A stretch of DNA of 64,000 nt, taken from Bacillota bacterium. Its GTDB lineage: Bacteria > Bacillota > Limnochordia > Limnochordales > Limnochordaceae. Below the pieces are notes generated by a model. It saw nothing but the letters and a program-made list of their open reading frames with translations. It had not been told where the DNA came from and did not search any database. The stretch's first letter is position 1; every line of letters starts with the position of its first letter. The position numbers and the translations under genes are program-made. Below, piece by piece: positions 55,081 through 62,651 of the stretch. The stretch is from contig PIUA01000021.1 of NCBI GenBank assembly GCA_017577405.1, forward strand, positions 1 to 64,000. The letters run 5' to 3'.

Positions 55081-56532
55081 TCAGATCTTGGCCAGAAGGC
55101 CCTTGATCTCCTGGACCGCTCGGGCCAGGGCGGGGTCCATCTCTTGCTCGGCGCGGATCTTGTCGCAGGCGTGGATCACCGTGGTGTGGTCCCGCCCGCC
55201 GAACTCCTGGCCGATCCGGGGCAGGGATTCGTCGGTCAGCTCGCGGGCCAGGTACATGGCTACCTGCCGGGGCAGGGTGATGTTCCGGGTCCGCCGCCGG
55301 GAGAGCAGGTCGTCCACGGTCACGCCGAAGTAGTCCGCCACCGCCTTCTGAATGGCGGCGATGGTGGTCGGTCGGGGCTGGGAGGAGCGGACCAGATCCT
55401 TCAAGGCTTCGGCCGCCACCTCCAGGGTAATGGGCGCGTTCCGCAGGGAAGCGGTCGCCACCACTTTAATGAGAGCGCCCTCCAGCTCCCGGATGTTGGA
55501 GTCCACCTGGGAGGCGATGTAGTTGAGGACCTCATCGGGAAGGTCGAGGTTCTCAGCCATCGCCTTCCGCCGGAGGATGGCGGTCCGGGTTTCGAAGTCG
55601 GGAGGCTGGATGTCGGCCGTCAAGCCCCATTCGAACCGGGAGCGCAGCCGCTCCTCCAGAGTGGGGATCTCCTTGGGCGGCCGGTCGCTGGAGATGACGA
55701 TTTGGCGGCCAGCTTCGTAGAGGGCGTTGAAGGTATGGAAGAACTCTTCCTGGGTGCTCTCCTTGCCCGCCACAAACTGGATGTCGTCCACCAAGAGGAC
55801 GTCCACGCTCCGGTAGCGGGCCCGGAAGTCCACCATGGACTTGCGTCCCAGGCTCCGGATCAGGTCGTTGGTGAAGGTCTCAGAGGAGACGTAGACCACA
55901 CTCAGATCCCGGTTATGGCTGAGGACGTAGTGGCCGATCGCTTGCATGAGGTGCGTCTTGCCCAGCCCCACGCCCCCGTAGAGGAAGAGGGGGTTGTACG
56001 CCTTGCCGGGAGCCTCAGCCGCCGCCAACGCCGCGGCGTGGGCGAACTCATTGCTTGGCCCAACCACGAAGGTTTCGAAGCGGTACTTGGGGTTGAGCTG
56101 GGTGGAGCGAGGGCGGAAGGCGGGGGCAGGCGTGACGGTCCGCTGGACGGGCGCCACTCGGGGCGGTTCGGGGCTCCTGGGCGGTGAAAAGGTCGCCGGG
56201 AAGGGACGCCGCTCGGGGAGGGGCGGCTCCGGCGGCCCGGGAAGAACCCGACCGGCGGTCAGATCGCCGGCCACCATGCGGACCGTCCAGGGCTGGCCAC
56301 TGACGGACTGGAGGATCGCGTTCAGCTCCTCCTGGTACCGAGCCGCGACCCAGTCTCGGGCGAACTCGCTGGCAAAATGGACGATGAGAGCATTGCCGTC
56401 GATGCCCAATACCTGCGTCTCCCCGAGCCAGGTGGCGAAGCTGGGTCGCGCCATGCGTCGTTGGAAGACCGTCAGGGTTTCCAGCCACAGGGCTTGGAGA
56501 TCGTCTTGATGCACGGCGGTTGGGTGTGGCAT
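55081..56532 (-). CDS. dnaA: Chromosomal replication initiator DnaA
   Basis: AAA+ initiator of 483 residues. Domain I is LWLETLTVFQRRMARPSFATWL; a Pro-rich domain II (about 95-140) follows; domain III has Walker A GGVGLGKTHLMQAIG, Walker B VDVLLVDDIQF; domain IV carries the DnaA-box reader FGGRDHTTVIHACDKI. Binds ATP and the 9-mers found upstream. ATG 56532 is the most reasonable start though AAAGGAGG lies rather far (about 15 bases). It is the first gene of the leftward dnaA-dnaN-yaaA-recF-remB-gyrBA array. Confidence 0.97.
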   Translation of the reverse strand: MPHPTAVHQDDLQALWLETLTVFQRRMARPSFATWLGETQVLGIDGNALIVHFASEFARDWVAARYQEELNAILQSVSGQPWTVRMVAGDLTAGRVLPGPPEPPLPERRPFPATFSPPRSPEPPRVAPVQRTVTPAPAFRPRSTQLNPKYRFETFVVGPSNEFAHAAALAAAEAPGKAYNPLFLYGGVGLGKTHLMQAIGHYVLSHNRDLSVVYVSSETFTNDLIRSLGRKSMVDFRARYRSVDVLLVDDIQFVAGKESTQEEFFHTFNALYEAGRQIVISSDRPPKEIPTLEERLRSRFEWGLTADIQPPDFETRTAILRRKAMAENLDLPDEVLNYIASQVDSNIRELEGALIKVVATASLRNAPITLEVAAEALKDLVRSSQPRPTTIAAIQKAVADYFGVTVDDLLSRRRTRNITLPRQVAMYLARELTDESLPRIGQEFGGRDHTTVIHACDKIRAEQEMDPALARAVQEIKGLLAKI

Positions 56533-56683
56533 GAAGGCGCGCGCAACCTCCTTTCGCAGGTCGGGGAGCAGGGTCGAGTGGATGGTCGGATTCCCCTGAC
56601 GCGAAGCAGGGAGTCCCCGGTAGAAGTGCGTTCCTGGAATTCGGCCCCTAGCGAAGGCAGTCCTGCCCGCGGTCCCTGGCGAC

Positions 56684-56915
56684 TTATCCACTTCGCGTCT
56701 ACAGGAAACCCACAGGTTGTCCACAGGGTCTTGTGGATAAAGGCGATCATCCCCAAGGGGGAGGAGGACGATGGCAATGGGCCTGCCAGCGCGCGGGAAC
56801 ACGCGTCTGGTAGGCCCTCGCGCGCGTCGGGGCCCGCGCCGGAAAGGCCGCGCGACGGCGATCCGAAGCGGTTCGCGGGCCCTCGGCTGTCCACACTATC
56901 CACAGCTTTTCCACA
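56684..56915. other. oriC: Origin of replication (oriC) with DnaA-box cluster
   Basis: Gene-free 615-base region between dnaA and rpmH. DnaA-box-like 9-mers: TTATCCACT 56684-56692, TTGTCCACA 56717-56725, TTATCCACA on the minus strand 56732-56740, CTGTCCACA 56887-56895, CTATCCACA 56896-56904 and TTTTCCACA 56907-56915. The last three are almost contiguous. Gene orientation flips here on both sides, as expected at oriC. Confidence 0.88.
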
Positions 56916-57058
56916 CGAGCTCACAGCTGGGGACAAGGGGTGAAGAAGACGTATTCCGATTCCTGGTGTGGGTCGGCGGGGCACGGTAGTTGGAGCGCGC
57001 TCGGGTCCCCGATGCCTGAGGGTGCCGGGGCGGCCTCCGGGGCGTGAAGGGGATTCCG

Positions 57059-57088
57059 TTGACACCCTCTTCGGGGCTCGACTATAAT
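57059..57088 (+). promoter_or_regulatory. Consensus promoter of rpmH-rnpA
   Basis: TTGACA (57059-57064), 18-base spacer, TATAAT (57083-57088): both boxes match the sigma-A consensus exactly. It fires away from oriC about 60 bases before rpmH. Confidence 0.95.
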
Positions 57089-57147
57089 CGTGGGTGCACT
57101 GCGACGGGATCGTTGTTGGGCGGGCCCGCCCCGAGGAGGCATGGAAG

Positions 57148-57294
57148 GTGAAGCGGACATACCAGCCGAAGCGGCGCCGCCGGCTTCGTCGGCATGGGTT
57201 TCGGGCGCGTATGGCGACGCCTGGCGGCCGGAGGGTTCTGAAGCGTCGCCGGGCCAAGGGGCGGTGGCGCCTGACGGTGGGCGCGTCCCGATAG
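57148..57294 (+). CDS. rpmH: Ribosomal protein L34
   Basis: Small basic protein of 48 residues in the large ribosomal subunit. The start [21 protein letters not shown] and the HGF-R-A-R-M-x-T-x-x-GR-x-V-L pattern are those of L34. GTG 57148 has GAGGAGG eight bases before. The rnpA frame is open through the whole of this gene, so an extended RnpA could overlap it. Confidence 0.96.
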   Translation: MKRTYQPKRRRRLRRHGFRARMATPGGRRVLKRRRAKGRWRLTVGASR

Positions 57295-57299
57295 GTCCG

Positions 57300-57686
57300 G
57301 TGGAACGGCTCCGGCGGCGGGATGAGTTCCGCCGGTGCTACCGCCACGGGGCGAAGATCGCTGGTCGCTGGATCGTGCTCCACCGGCTGGCCCCTTCCCC
57401 GGGCAGGGAGAGGGTCCGGGTCGGCTTTACCGTGAGCCGGCGGGTGGGGAAGGCCGTGGTGCGCAACCGGGTGAAGCGACGCCTGCGGGAGGCGTGGCGA
57501 CGGTGGATCAAAGAGCTCCCGGTGAGCGGAGATGTGGTGGTCGCCGCCCGGCCCCAGGCGGCGGAAGCATCGTACGCGGAGCTGGAGGCGGAGCTGGGAT
57601 GGCTTCTCCGCAAGGTCTGCCGGACGGGCGGCAACGGAGGAGGGGCCCCTTCCGCCTCGAAGCCTTCAGGGCCGGCCTCTCCTTAG
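57300..57686 (+). CDS. rnpA: Ribonuclease P protein component
   Basis: Basic protein of 128 residues that assists the catalytic RNA in tRNA 5' processing. The core is [27 protein letters not shown], with the RNR motif contacting the RNA. GTG 57300, five bases after the rpmH stop, gives the usual size but has no good ribosome site. The same frame continues upstream across rpmH to ATG 57141 (181 residues), a layout known from Thermus, so the true start is uncertain. Confidence 0.93.
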   Translation: MERLRRRDEFRRCYRHGAKIAGRWIVLHRLAPSPGRERVRVGFTVSRRVGKAVVRNRVKRRLREAWRRWIKELPVSGDVVVAARPQAAEASYAELEAELGWLLRKVCRTGGNGGGAPSASKPSGPASP

Positions 57687-57898
57687 TGGGGGTGGCCGCG
57701 GTGCGCGGGGTGATCCGCGCGTACCAGCTGGCCCTTTCGCCTTTGTTTCCTTCAAGCTGCCGCTACTACCCCACCTGTTCGTCGTACACGATGGAAGCGG
57801 TGGAAAAGTATGGGGTGACGCGTGGCCTCATCTTGGGCGCGAAGCGGTTGGCCCGTTGCCACCCGTGGCACGAGGGCGGCTATGATCCCGTGCCATGA
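57686..57898 (+). CDS. yidD: Membrane protein insertion efficiency factor YidD
   Basis: Small protein of about 70 residues helping YidC insert membrane proteins. The family pattern is complete: [34 protein letters not shown] then [18 protein letters not shown] 57686 overlaps the rnpA TAG by one base; GTG 57692 or 57701 are also possible. An N-terminal helix binds the membrane. Confidence 0.92.
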   Translation: MGVAAVRGVIRAYQLALSPLFPSSCRYYPTCSSYTMEAVEKYGVTRGLILGAKRLARCHPWHEGGYDPVP

Positions 57899-57944
57899 GC
57901 GGCCGCGATGGTCAGGCGTCCCGCCCGCGGGGGAGTCCTAGGCG

Positions 57945-58568
57945 ATGCAGTTGCTGACCAATTTCATGGAGTTCTTGCTGGAAGGGGCCTACGCCATCAC
58001 CCATAATTGGGGGCTGGCCATCATTCTCCTCACCATCGGCGTGCGGGCGGCCATGTACCCGCTGACCGTCCGGCAGAGTGAGGGCATGGAGATCATGAAG
58101 CGCCTCCAGCCCAAACTGCAGGAACTCCAGAAGAAGTACCAGGACCGCCCGGAGGAGCTGCAGCGGCGGATGCTGGCCCTCTACAAGGAGCACAATTACA
58201 ATCCCTTCTCGGGCTGCCTGCCTGTGCTCATCCAGTTTCCGATCCTCATCGGCCTGTTCAACGTCCTGCGCACCTACCAGTTCGACAGCGGCTTTCTCTG
58301 GTTGGACCTGGGAGCGCCCGACCCTTATTACATCCTGCCCATTCTCGCCGCGGTGACCACCTACACCCAGATGATGCAGACGTCGACAGGGGACGCCTCC
58401 CAGCGGATGATGATGATGCTGATGCCCATCTTCATCGGGTGGATCAGCCTCGGCTTCCCTGGGGGGCTGGTCCTGTACTGGGTGGTCAGCAACCTGTTGG
58501 GCATGCTCCAACAGTGGCTCATTGCCCGCCGCATGGCGGTGCAGCAGAGGAGTAGTGAAGCGTCGTGA
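57945..58568 (+). CDS. yidC: Membrane protein insertase YidC/SpoIIIJ
   Basis: Insertase of 207 residues with five hydrophobic segments. It starts directly at the first core helix (LLTNFMEFLLEGAYAITHNWGLAIILLT), with no lipoprotein signal peptide, so it is shorter than Bacillus SpoIIIJ (about 260). The conserved Arg of the groove is in GVRAAMYPLTVRQSEGM, and the cytoplasmic hairpin LQPKLQELQKKYQ and GCLPVLIQFPILIGLFNVL are intact. ATG 57945 follows GGGGGAG. Overlaps jag by four bases. Confidence 0.94.
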   Translation: MQLLTNFMEFLLEGAYAITHNWGLAIILLTIGVRAAMYPLTVRQSEGMEIMKRLQPKLQELQKKYQDRPEELQRRMLALYKEHNYNPFSGCLPVLIQFPILIGLFNVLRTYQFDSGFLWLDLGAPDPYYILPILAAVTTYTQMMQTSTGDASQRMMMMLMPIFIGWISLGFPGGLVLYWVVSNLLGMLQQWLIARRMAVQQRSSEAS

Positions 58569-59203
58569 AGATGGTGGAAGTCTCGGGACGGACGGTGGAG
58601 GAGGCTGTCGAGGCAGCCCTGGACCAGCTGGGAGCGACCCGAGACCAGGTGGACGTGGAGGTGCTCGACGAGGGGACCCGGGGATTCCTCGGTATCCTGG
58701 GCTCCCGGGAGGCCCGGGTGCGGGTCCGGATGCAGTTCCGGCCCGAGGAGCAGAACCGGAAGGCGCGGGAGTTTCTCGAGGGCCTGCTCCGTCGGATGTC
58801 GATGGAATGCGGCCTGGAGACCCGGTTTGGGGACGATGAGATTCTCCACATCAACATCACCGGCGGCGATACGGGGATCCTCATCGGTCGCCGGGGCCAA
58901 ACCCTCCAGGCCCTGCAGTACCTGGTCAACGTGGTGGCCAACCGGGGCGAGGAGCGCTACCAGTCGATCCTCCTCGATGTGGAGGGGTACCGGGATCGCC
59001 GGGCCGAAGTGCTCCAGCGGCTGGCCCGGCGGAAGGCCCGCCGGGTTCTGGAGACGGGCCAGCGGGTCGCCCTGGACCCCATGAACCCGTGGGAGCGACG
59101 GGTGGTCCACATGGCCTTGCGGGATATGGAGGGTGTGGAGACCCACTCGGAAGGGGAGGAGCCGGCACGCCGGGTGGTCATCAGCCCGGCTCAACGGGGC
59201 TGA
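58565..59203 (+). CDS. jag: RNA-binding protein Jag (KhpB)
   Basis: RNA-binding protein of 212 residues: Jag-N domain (VEVSGRTVEEAVEAALDQLG, with the GFLGILGSREARV end), KH domain with GRRGQTL as the GxxG loop, and R3H domain (NPWERRVVHMALRDMEGVETHSEG). Partner of KhpA in Gram-positive bacteria, involved in cell-wall elongation and RNA regulation. GTG 58565 overlaps the yidC stop (GTGA). A strong terminator follows. Confidence 0.95.
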   Translation: MKMVEVSGRTVEEAVEAALDQLGATRDQVDVEVLDEGTRGFLGILGSREARVRVRMQFRPEEQNRKAREFLEGLLRRMSMECGLETRFGDDEILHINITGGDTGILIGRRGQTLQALQYLVNVVANRGEERYQSILLDVEGYRDRRAEVLQRLARRKARRVLETGQRVALDPMNPWERRVVHMALRDMEGVETHSEGEEPARRVVISPAQRG

Positions 59204-59226
59204 CGCCCCGGAAGTTTGCCTGGAAG

Positions 59227-59254
59227 GGGAGGACGGGCACGTCCTCCCATTTTT
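59227..59254 (+). terminator. Intrinsic terminator after jag
   Basis: Nine-bp perfect stem (59227-59235 with 59240-59248), 4-base loop, followed by ATTTTTG. Ends the rpmH-rnpA-yidD-yidC-jag unit; rsmG must start from read-through or an unseen promoter. Confidence 0.9.
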
Positions 59255-59300
59255 GTATTTGGCGCCGGCCAGAAGACGGCCGGGGAGGAGGGGAGCCGCG

Positions 59301-60026
59301 GTGGAGGGGACGGAGAGGCTGGCGGAACGGCTCAGGGCCTTGCTCGAACGGTTGGGGCTGTCCATCCATGGGGAGACGGCCGTCCAATTGGTCGCCTATG
59401 GGGAGCTGGTCTGGCAGGGCCAGGCCCGGGCCCGGCTGACGGGGGCGACCAGCCTGGAGGAGCTGGTGACCAAGCACATCGTCGACTGTGCCACCCTCTG
59501 GCTGGTGGAGGGGGTGGAATGGGATGGGTGGATCGACGTGGGCAGCGGCGCCGGACTCCCCGGCCTGGTGCTGGCCGTGGGACGGCCGGAAGGCCAGGGG
59601 ACCCTGCTGGAGGCGACGGGAAAGAAGGCTGACTTCCTGCGCCAGGCGGTCACGGCCTTGGGATTGGAGGCCAGGCTCCAGGTGGTTCACGGGCGGGCCG
59701 AAGAGTGGGGACGGGGGCCCGGCCGCGAGCGGTACCGGGTGGCCGTGGCCCGGGCGGTCGCACCGGCCCGGGTCTTGGCCGAGTACCTGCTGCCCCTGGT
59801 GGAGGTGGACGGGGTCGCGGTGATGATGAAGGGACCGCAAGCGGAAGCCGAGCTGGCCGAAGCGGAACGGGCGCTCCACGTCCTCGGGGGGCGGGTGGAA
59901 CGGGTGCACCGCCTCACCCTGCCCGAAGATCAGGGCGAGCGGCGGCTGGTGGTGGTGCGGAAAGACCGGCCCACCCCCGAGGGGTACCCCCGCCGGGCAG
60001 GCTTGCCGGCCAAGCGTCCGCTGTAG
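59301..60026 (+). CDS. rsmG: 16S rRNA (guanine-N7) methyltransferase RsmG
   Basis: SAM-dependent methyltransferase of 241 residues that methylates G527 of 16S rRNA (E. coli numbering). The SAM loop is WIDVGSGAGLPGLVLAV, and the family C-terminus YPRRAGLPAKRPL is intact; the AVARAVAPARVLAEYLLPLV segment follows the GxG part. GTG 59301 has GAGGAGGGG upstream. It is just downstream of the jag terminator and upstream of noc, as in Bacillus. Confidence 0.95.
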   Translation: MEGTERLAERLRALLERLGLSIHGETAVQLVAYGELVWQGQARARLTGATSLEELVTKHIVDCATLWLVEGVEWDGWIDVGSGAGLPGLVLAVGRPEGQGTLLEATGKKADFLRQAVTALGLEARLQVVHGRAEEWGRGPGRERYRVAVARAVAPARVLAEYLLPLVEVDGVAVMMKGPQAEAELAEAERALHVLGGRVERVHRLTLPEDQGERRLVVVRKDRPTPEGYPRRAGLPAKRPL

Positions 60027-60120
60027 CGGGACCGGCCAGGGGGCCCGGTCCGGCGAGGAGGAAGCTTGTACGAAAGGAACGAAAGACACGGTGCTGGAAT
60101 GGGGTGGAGGAGGCAGGTCC

Positions 60121-60972
60121 GTGAGTAGGCTGGGAAACTTGCTCAGGGGGCGGCAGCGGGCGGCTTCGGAGGACGGGGAGAAGGAGCAGGTCCAGCAGCT
60201 TCCCATCGCCCGTATCGATCGGAACCCATACCAGCCCCGGGAGGTCTTCGACGACGAGGCGCTGGCCGCGCTGCGGGCGTCCATCGAAGTGCACGGAATC
60301 CTGCAGCCTATCGTGGTCCGGCCCGCCGAGGAGGAAGGCCGGTACCAATTGGTGGCTGGGGAGCGGCGGCTGCAAGCAGCCAAAGCCCTGGGCTGGGAGC
60401 ACGTCCCGGCCATCATCCGGACCGTTGGCAACCAAGAGCTGGCCGAACTGGCCCTGATCGAGAACCTGCAGCGGGAGGACCTGCACTTTCTGGAAGAGGC
60501 CCGAGCCTACCAGCGATTGGTTGAAGAGTTTGGCCTCACCCAGCGGGAACTGGCGGAGCGGGTGGGGAAGGGACAGTCGACGGTCGCCAACAAGTTGCGG
60601 CTGCTCCAGCTGGCCCCCAAGGTGCAGGAGATCGTCCGGGAACGGGGTCTGAGCGAGCGCCATGCCAGGGCCCTCCTCCAGCTGGAGGGTGCCGAAGCCC
60701 AGGAGGAGGCGGCCCGGATCATCGCCGATCGGGGGATGACCGTCCGGGAGGCCGAAGCCTGGATCGCCCGGCGCAAGGAGCGGGCCCAGCAGGCCAAGCA
60801 GCGACGGGTCTGGATTCTGAAAGATGTCCGCCTCTTTCTCAACGGGATCCAGCAGCTGGTGAAGCAGGTCCAGTCCAGCGGCATCCCGGTGGAGTGGGAA
60901 CAGGAGCAAGACGGGGATTGGATCGAGGTTCGTCTCCGCATCAACCGGAAGGGGAATGAACGCCGTGGGTAG
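60121..60972 (+). CDS. noc: Nucleoid occlusion protein Noc (ParB family)
   Basis: CTP-dependent ParB-type clamp of 283 residues. N-terminal NPYQPREVFDDEAL, CTP-binding GERRLQAAK, ALIENLQREDL and the helix-turn-helix LTQRELAERVGKGQSTVANKLRLLQL are seen. In Bacillus Noc binds its own palindrome and blocks division over DNA; a basic N-terminal helix (MSRLGNLLRGRQR) may bind membrane. Position before soj-spo0J supports noc rather than a second spo0J. GTG 60121 follows GGAGGAGG. Overlaps soj. Confidence 0.9.
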   Translation: MSRLGNLLRGRQRAASEDGEKEQVQQLPIARIDRNPYQPREVFDDEALAALRASIEVHGILQPIVVRPAEEEGRYQLVAGERRLQAAKALGWEHVPAIIRTVGNQELAELALIENLQREDLHFLEEARAYQRLVEEFGLTQRELAERVGKGQSTVANKLRLLQLAPKVQEIVRERGLSERHARALLQLEGAEAQEEAARIIADRGMTVREAEAWIARRKERAQQAKQRRVWILKDVRLFLNGIQQLVKQVQSSGIPVEWEQEQDGDWIEVRLRINRKGNERRG

Positions 60973-61729
60973 GGTGATCGCCATCGTCAACCAAAAGGGT
61001 GGGGTGGGGAAGAGCACGACGGCGGTCAACCTGGGGGCCTACCTGGCCGATGCGGGCAAGCGGACCCTCCTGGTGGACATCGATCCCCAGGGGAACGCCT
61101 CCAGTGGTGTGGGCGTCAACAAGGGCACCTTGAAGGCCTGCATGTACGACGTGCTCATCGAGGAGCAGCCCATTGAGGCCATCATTCAGCAGACCGCGGT
61201 GCCGGGGCTCGATGTAGCGCCGGCCAGCATCGAGCTGGCGGGGGCGGAGGTCCAGCTCGTCTCCACCATGTCCCGAGAGTACCGCCTGGAGCGGGCCCTG
61301 GAACGGGTTCGGCAGGCCTACGACTATGTGCTGATCGACTCCCCGCCGTCCCTTGGTCTCTTGACCATCAACGGCTTGACGGCCGCCGACGGGGTGCTGG
61401 TGCCCATCCAGTGCGAGTTCTACGCGCTGGAAGGGCTCAGCCAGCTGATGCAGACCATTGAGATCGTGCGCCACCACCTGAACCCGGATCTGGCCGTGGA
61501 CGGTGTGGTCCTCACCATGTATGACGCGCGGACCAACCTGTCGGAGGAGGTGGCCCGGGATGTGCGGGCCTTCTTCGAAGGGCGGGTCCCGGTCTTCGAA
61601 ACCATCATCCCCCGCAATGTCCGCCTCTCGGAAGCTCCCAGTTTTGGACAGCCCATTCTCCTGTACGATAACCGTTGCTCCGGGGCCGTCGCCTATCGGA
61701 ATCTCGCGCAGGAGGTGATGGCTGGGTGA
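60965..61729 (+). CDS. soj: Chromosome-partitioning ATPase Soj (ParA)
   Basis: ParA-type ATPase of 254 residues. Deviant Walker A NQKGGVGKST near the start, DIDPQGNASSG, LIDSPPSLGLLTINGL (Walker B) are all present. It moves ParB-parS complexes and in Bacillus regulates DnaA. GTG 60965 has GGAAGGGG at good spacing and overlaps the noc end; ATG 60956 is an alternative. Its stop overlaps the spo0J GTG. Confidence 0.96.
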   Translation: MGRVIAIVNQKGGVGKSTTAVNLGAYLADAGKRTLLVDIDPQGNASSGVGVNKGTLKACMYDVLIEEQPIEAIIQQTAVPGLDVAPASIELAGAEVQLVSTMSREYRLERALERVRQAYDYVLIDSPPSLGLLTINGLTAADGVLVPIQCEFYALEGLSQLMQTIEIVRHHLNPDLAVDGVVLTMYDARTNLSEEVARDVRAFFEGRVPVFETIIPRNVRLSEAPSFGQPILLYDNRCSGAVAYRNLAQEVMAG

Positions 61730-62568
61730 CGCGGCAGGCGCTGGGGCGGGGTTTGCGGGCGCTGATCCCCGAGGCCGGCGAGGGGACCATGGAGATCCGG
61801 GAGCTTCCCGTGGACCGGATCCAGGTGAACCCGTACCAGCCCCGGCAACAGATGGATCCTGAAGGGCTGGAGGAGCTGGCCGAGTCCATCCGGACCCAAG
61901 GGGTGATCCAGCCGCTGGTGGTCCGTCCCGTCGGGGACGGGTACCAGCTGGTGGTGGGGGAGCGGCGCTGGCGGGCCGCTCAGATGGCAGGGCTGGAGAA
62001 GGTCCCCGTCGTGGTCCGGTCCCTCAGCGACCGGGAGGCGGCCGCGCTCGCCCTGGTGGAGAACCTGCAGCGGGAAGGGTTGAACCCCATCGAGGAGGCC
62101 ATGGGGTACCGCCGGCTGATGCTGGAGTTCGGGTGGACCCAGGAAGAGGTGGCCTCCCAGGTGGGGCGAAGCCGGTCTGGCGTCGCCAACGCCTTGCGGC
62201 TCCTGCAACTGGCCCCGGAGGTCCAAGACCTGATCATGAGCGGCCAGCTTTCGGCGGGGCACGGCAAGGTCCTGGCGGCGGTTGAGAAGGTGCCTGAGCA
62301 GCTTCGGCTGGCCCAGCAGGCGGTGAAAGAAGGCTGGAGTGTCCGCCATCTGGAGCAGGTGGTGGCGGCTTTGAAGCGGCCCCGGACGCGCCAGCGGCAG
62401 CGGCAGCCGCTGACCCCGGAGGCGGCGGAACTCCAGTCCCATCTCGCGGAACGGTTGGGGACCCGGGTGACCGTCCGGTCCAGCGGTAAGCGGGGTAAGA
62501 TCGAGATCGAGTTCTTCGGGTTGGAGGATCTGGAGCGGATCGTCCGGCTTCTGTTGGGTGAGGAGTAG
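61726..62568 (+). CDS. spo0J: Chromosome-partitioning protein Spo0J (ParB)
   Basis: CTPase clamp of 280 residues that loads on parS. N-terminus NPYQPRQQMDPEGLEELAESI, CTP-binding GERRWRAAQ, ALVENLQREGLNPIEEAMGY and the helix-turn-helix TQEEVASQVGRSRSGVANALRLLQL; the C-terminal dimer domain starts near AELQSHLAERLGTRV. GTG 61726 overlaps the soj stop. A parS site lies 20 bases after its stop codon. Confidence 0.96.
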   Translation: MTRQALGRGLRALIPEAGEGTMEIRELPVDRIQVNPYQPRQQMDPEGLEELAESIRTQGVIQPLVVRPVGDGYQLVVGERRWRAAQMAGLEKVPVVVRSLSDREAAALALVENLQREGLNPIEEAMGYRRLMLEFGWTQEEVASQVGRSRSGVANALRLLQLAPEVQDLIMSGQLSAGHGKVLAAVEKVPEQLRLAQQAVKEGWSVRHLEQVVAALKRPRTRQRQRQPLTPEAAELQSHLAERLGTRVTVRSSGKRGKIEIEFFGLEDLERIVRLLLGEE

Positions 62569-62588
62569 TCTCGAGCCGCTTCGAAAAA

Positions 62589-62604
62589 TGTTCCACGTGG
62601 AACA
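62589..62604. other. parS: parS partition site
   Basis: TGTTCCACGTGGAACA, a perfect 16-bp palindrome matching the universal parS consensus (TGTTNCACGTGAAACA) with one change that makes it fully symmetric. It lies between spo0J and the FlhG-like gene, about 5.5 kb from oriC. Loading site for Spo0J. Confidence 0.96.
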
Positions 62605-62651
62605 TCAGCGTGCCGGCGCGGCGAGGGGGCGCGGGAGGAGGGACGCCAGAG

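Noticed and set aside
60121-60972. noc as a second spo0J
   Set aside because: Its place directly after rsmG and before soj, and its distinct N-terminus, fit Noc; however specificity for the Noc site was not tested.
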